From positions 1-12,969 of the forward strand of contig JAFGDF010000302.1 of NCBI GenBank assembly GCA_016932235.1: DNA of 12,969 nucleotides. Reading direction: 5' to 3'. Under the pieces are notes generated by a model. It was not told where the DNA came from and did not search any database. It saw only the letters and a list, made by a program, of their open reading frames with translations. A program made the translations under genes and the position numbers. Position 1 is the first letter of the stretch. The number at the start of each line of letters is the position of its first letter. Source of the stretch: Deltaproteobacteria bacterium. GTDB lineage: Bacteria > Desulfobacterota > DSM-4660 > Desulfatiglandales > HGW-15. Of the stretch, positions 12,837 through 12,969 are shown in pieces.

Positions 12837-12969
12837 ATGGAAGATGAAATTTTGCAGTCTGAAAAAAAGATTTTAGGGTTTACTAAAGCTGAATGGGACC
12901 GTAGACATCAGAAAATAAGGGAACTGATGCAGTTGAGGGACATAGATTGCTTGATCATTACAGGCAACA
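12837..12969 (+). CDS. Second M24-family protein, N-terminal part (runs off the window)
   Basis: ATG at 12837 opens a frame that stays open to the window end and gives 44 residues. GFTKAEWDRRHQKIRELMQL and DIDCLIITGN match the start of a creatinase N-terminal domain. They align with residues 14-42 of the M24 protein at 10109 (FTPQEFERRQNKIRAGM, then MECLVVVD), so the two are tandem paralogues. A leader of about 14 residues (MEDEILQSEKKILG) precedes the shared part. The ribosome-binding site is weak (AGAAAGAC). Whether this copy keeps the metal ligands cannot be seen. A pair of one intact and one ligand-less M24 subunit would suggest a heteromeric enzyme. Confidence 0.75.
   Translation, partial: MEDEILQSEKKILGFTKAEWDRRHQKIRELMQLRDIDCLIITGN

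Noticed and set aside
1..12969. CRISPR arrays, tRNA genes or rRNA
   Set aside because: No regularly spaced direct repeats, cloverleaf-forming stretch or conserved rRNA segment was seen on either strand.

Overview
The window looks like a chromosomal segment of an anaerobic, Gram-negative bacterium, most likely a Desulfobacterota/deltaproteobacterial lineage. This is an inference from the mix of a thiolase end, an OFA/MCT-like MFS carrier, a tripartite tricarboxylate transporter (TTT) and a UPF0261 protein. The sequence contains no rRNA or other marker that fixes the taxon. Base composition is uneven: the outer gene blocks are balanced to GC-rich, while the stretch from about 2.74 kb through the LysR gene and into the transporter genes is visibly AT-richer.

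Layout. (1) 1-1074: the last 46 codons of a probable thiolase with its terminator, then a METTL21/METTL20-like class I methyltransferase with a strong terminator hairpin directly after its stop. (2) 1207-2478, minus strand: an MFS monocarboxylate/oxalate-type transporter with a TTG start. (3) 2736-3423: a mobile-element graveyard. It holds a frameshifted C-terminal piece of a REP-associated tyrosine transposase (RAYT) between two inverted REP-like ends, abutting a truncated tyrosine-recombinase fragment on the minus strand, followed by a GC-rich hairpin and a 48-codon orphan ORF. (4) 3602-4507, minus strand: a LysR-type regulator with a TTG start. It is divergent from the transporter across a 746-nt control region that contains a 20-bp perfect palindrome, two other inverted repeats and a compact, RNA-like structured block. 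(5) 5254-8524: a fused TctA-TctB permease followed by a TctC periplasmic solute-binding protein. (6) 8525-9129: a gap without an intact gene, rich in inverted repeats, with a possible terminator and a possible decayed Ldh-family oxidoreductase tail. (7) 9130-12969: an SDR-type epimerase/dehydratase, an M24 (creatinase/aminopeptidase-P fold) protein, a UPF0261 (Tm-1-like) protein and, after a 246-nt gap, the start of a second M24 protein.

How the parts may work together. The LysR protein probably senses a small carboxylate and controls the divergent TTT operon. TctC would capture the substrate in the periplasm and the fused TctAB would import it. The downstream SDR, M24, UPF0261 and second M24 genes would process it. 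What makes this unusual is that two of the three complete downstream enzymes have lost the signature catalytic residues of their families. The SDR has Ile where the YxxxK tyrosine should be, and the first M24 protein has lost most of its five metal ligands. The cluster is therefore a candidate uncharacterised uptake-and-conversion pathway whose chemistry cannot be read from family names.
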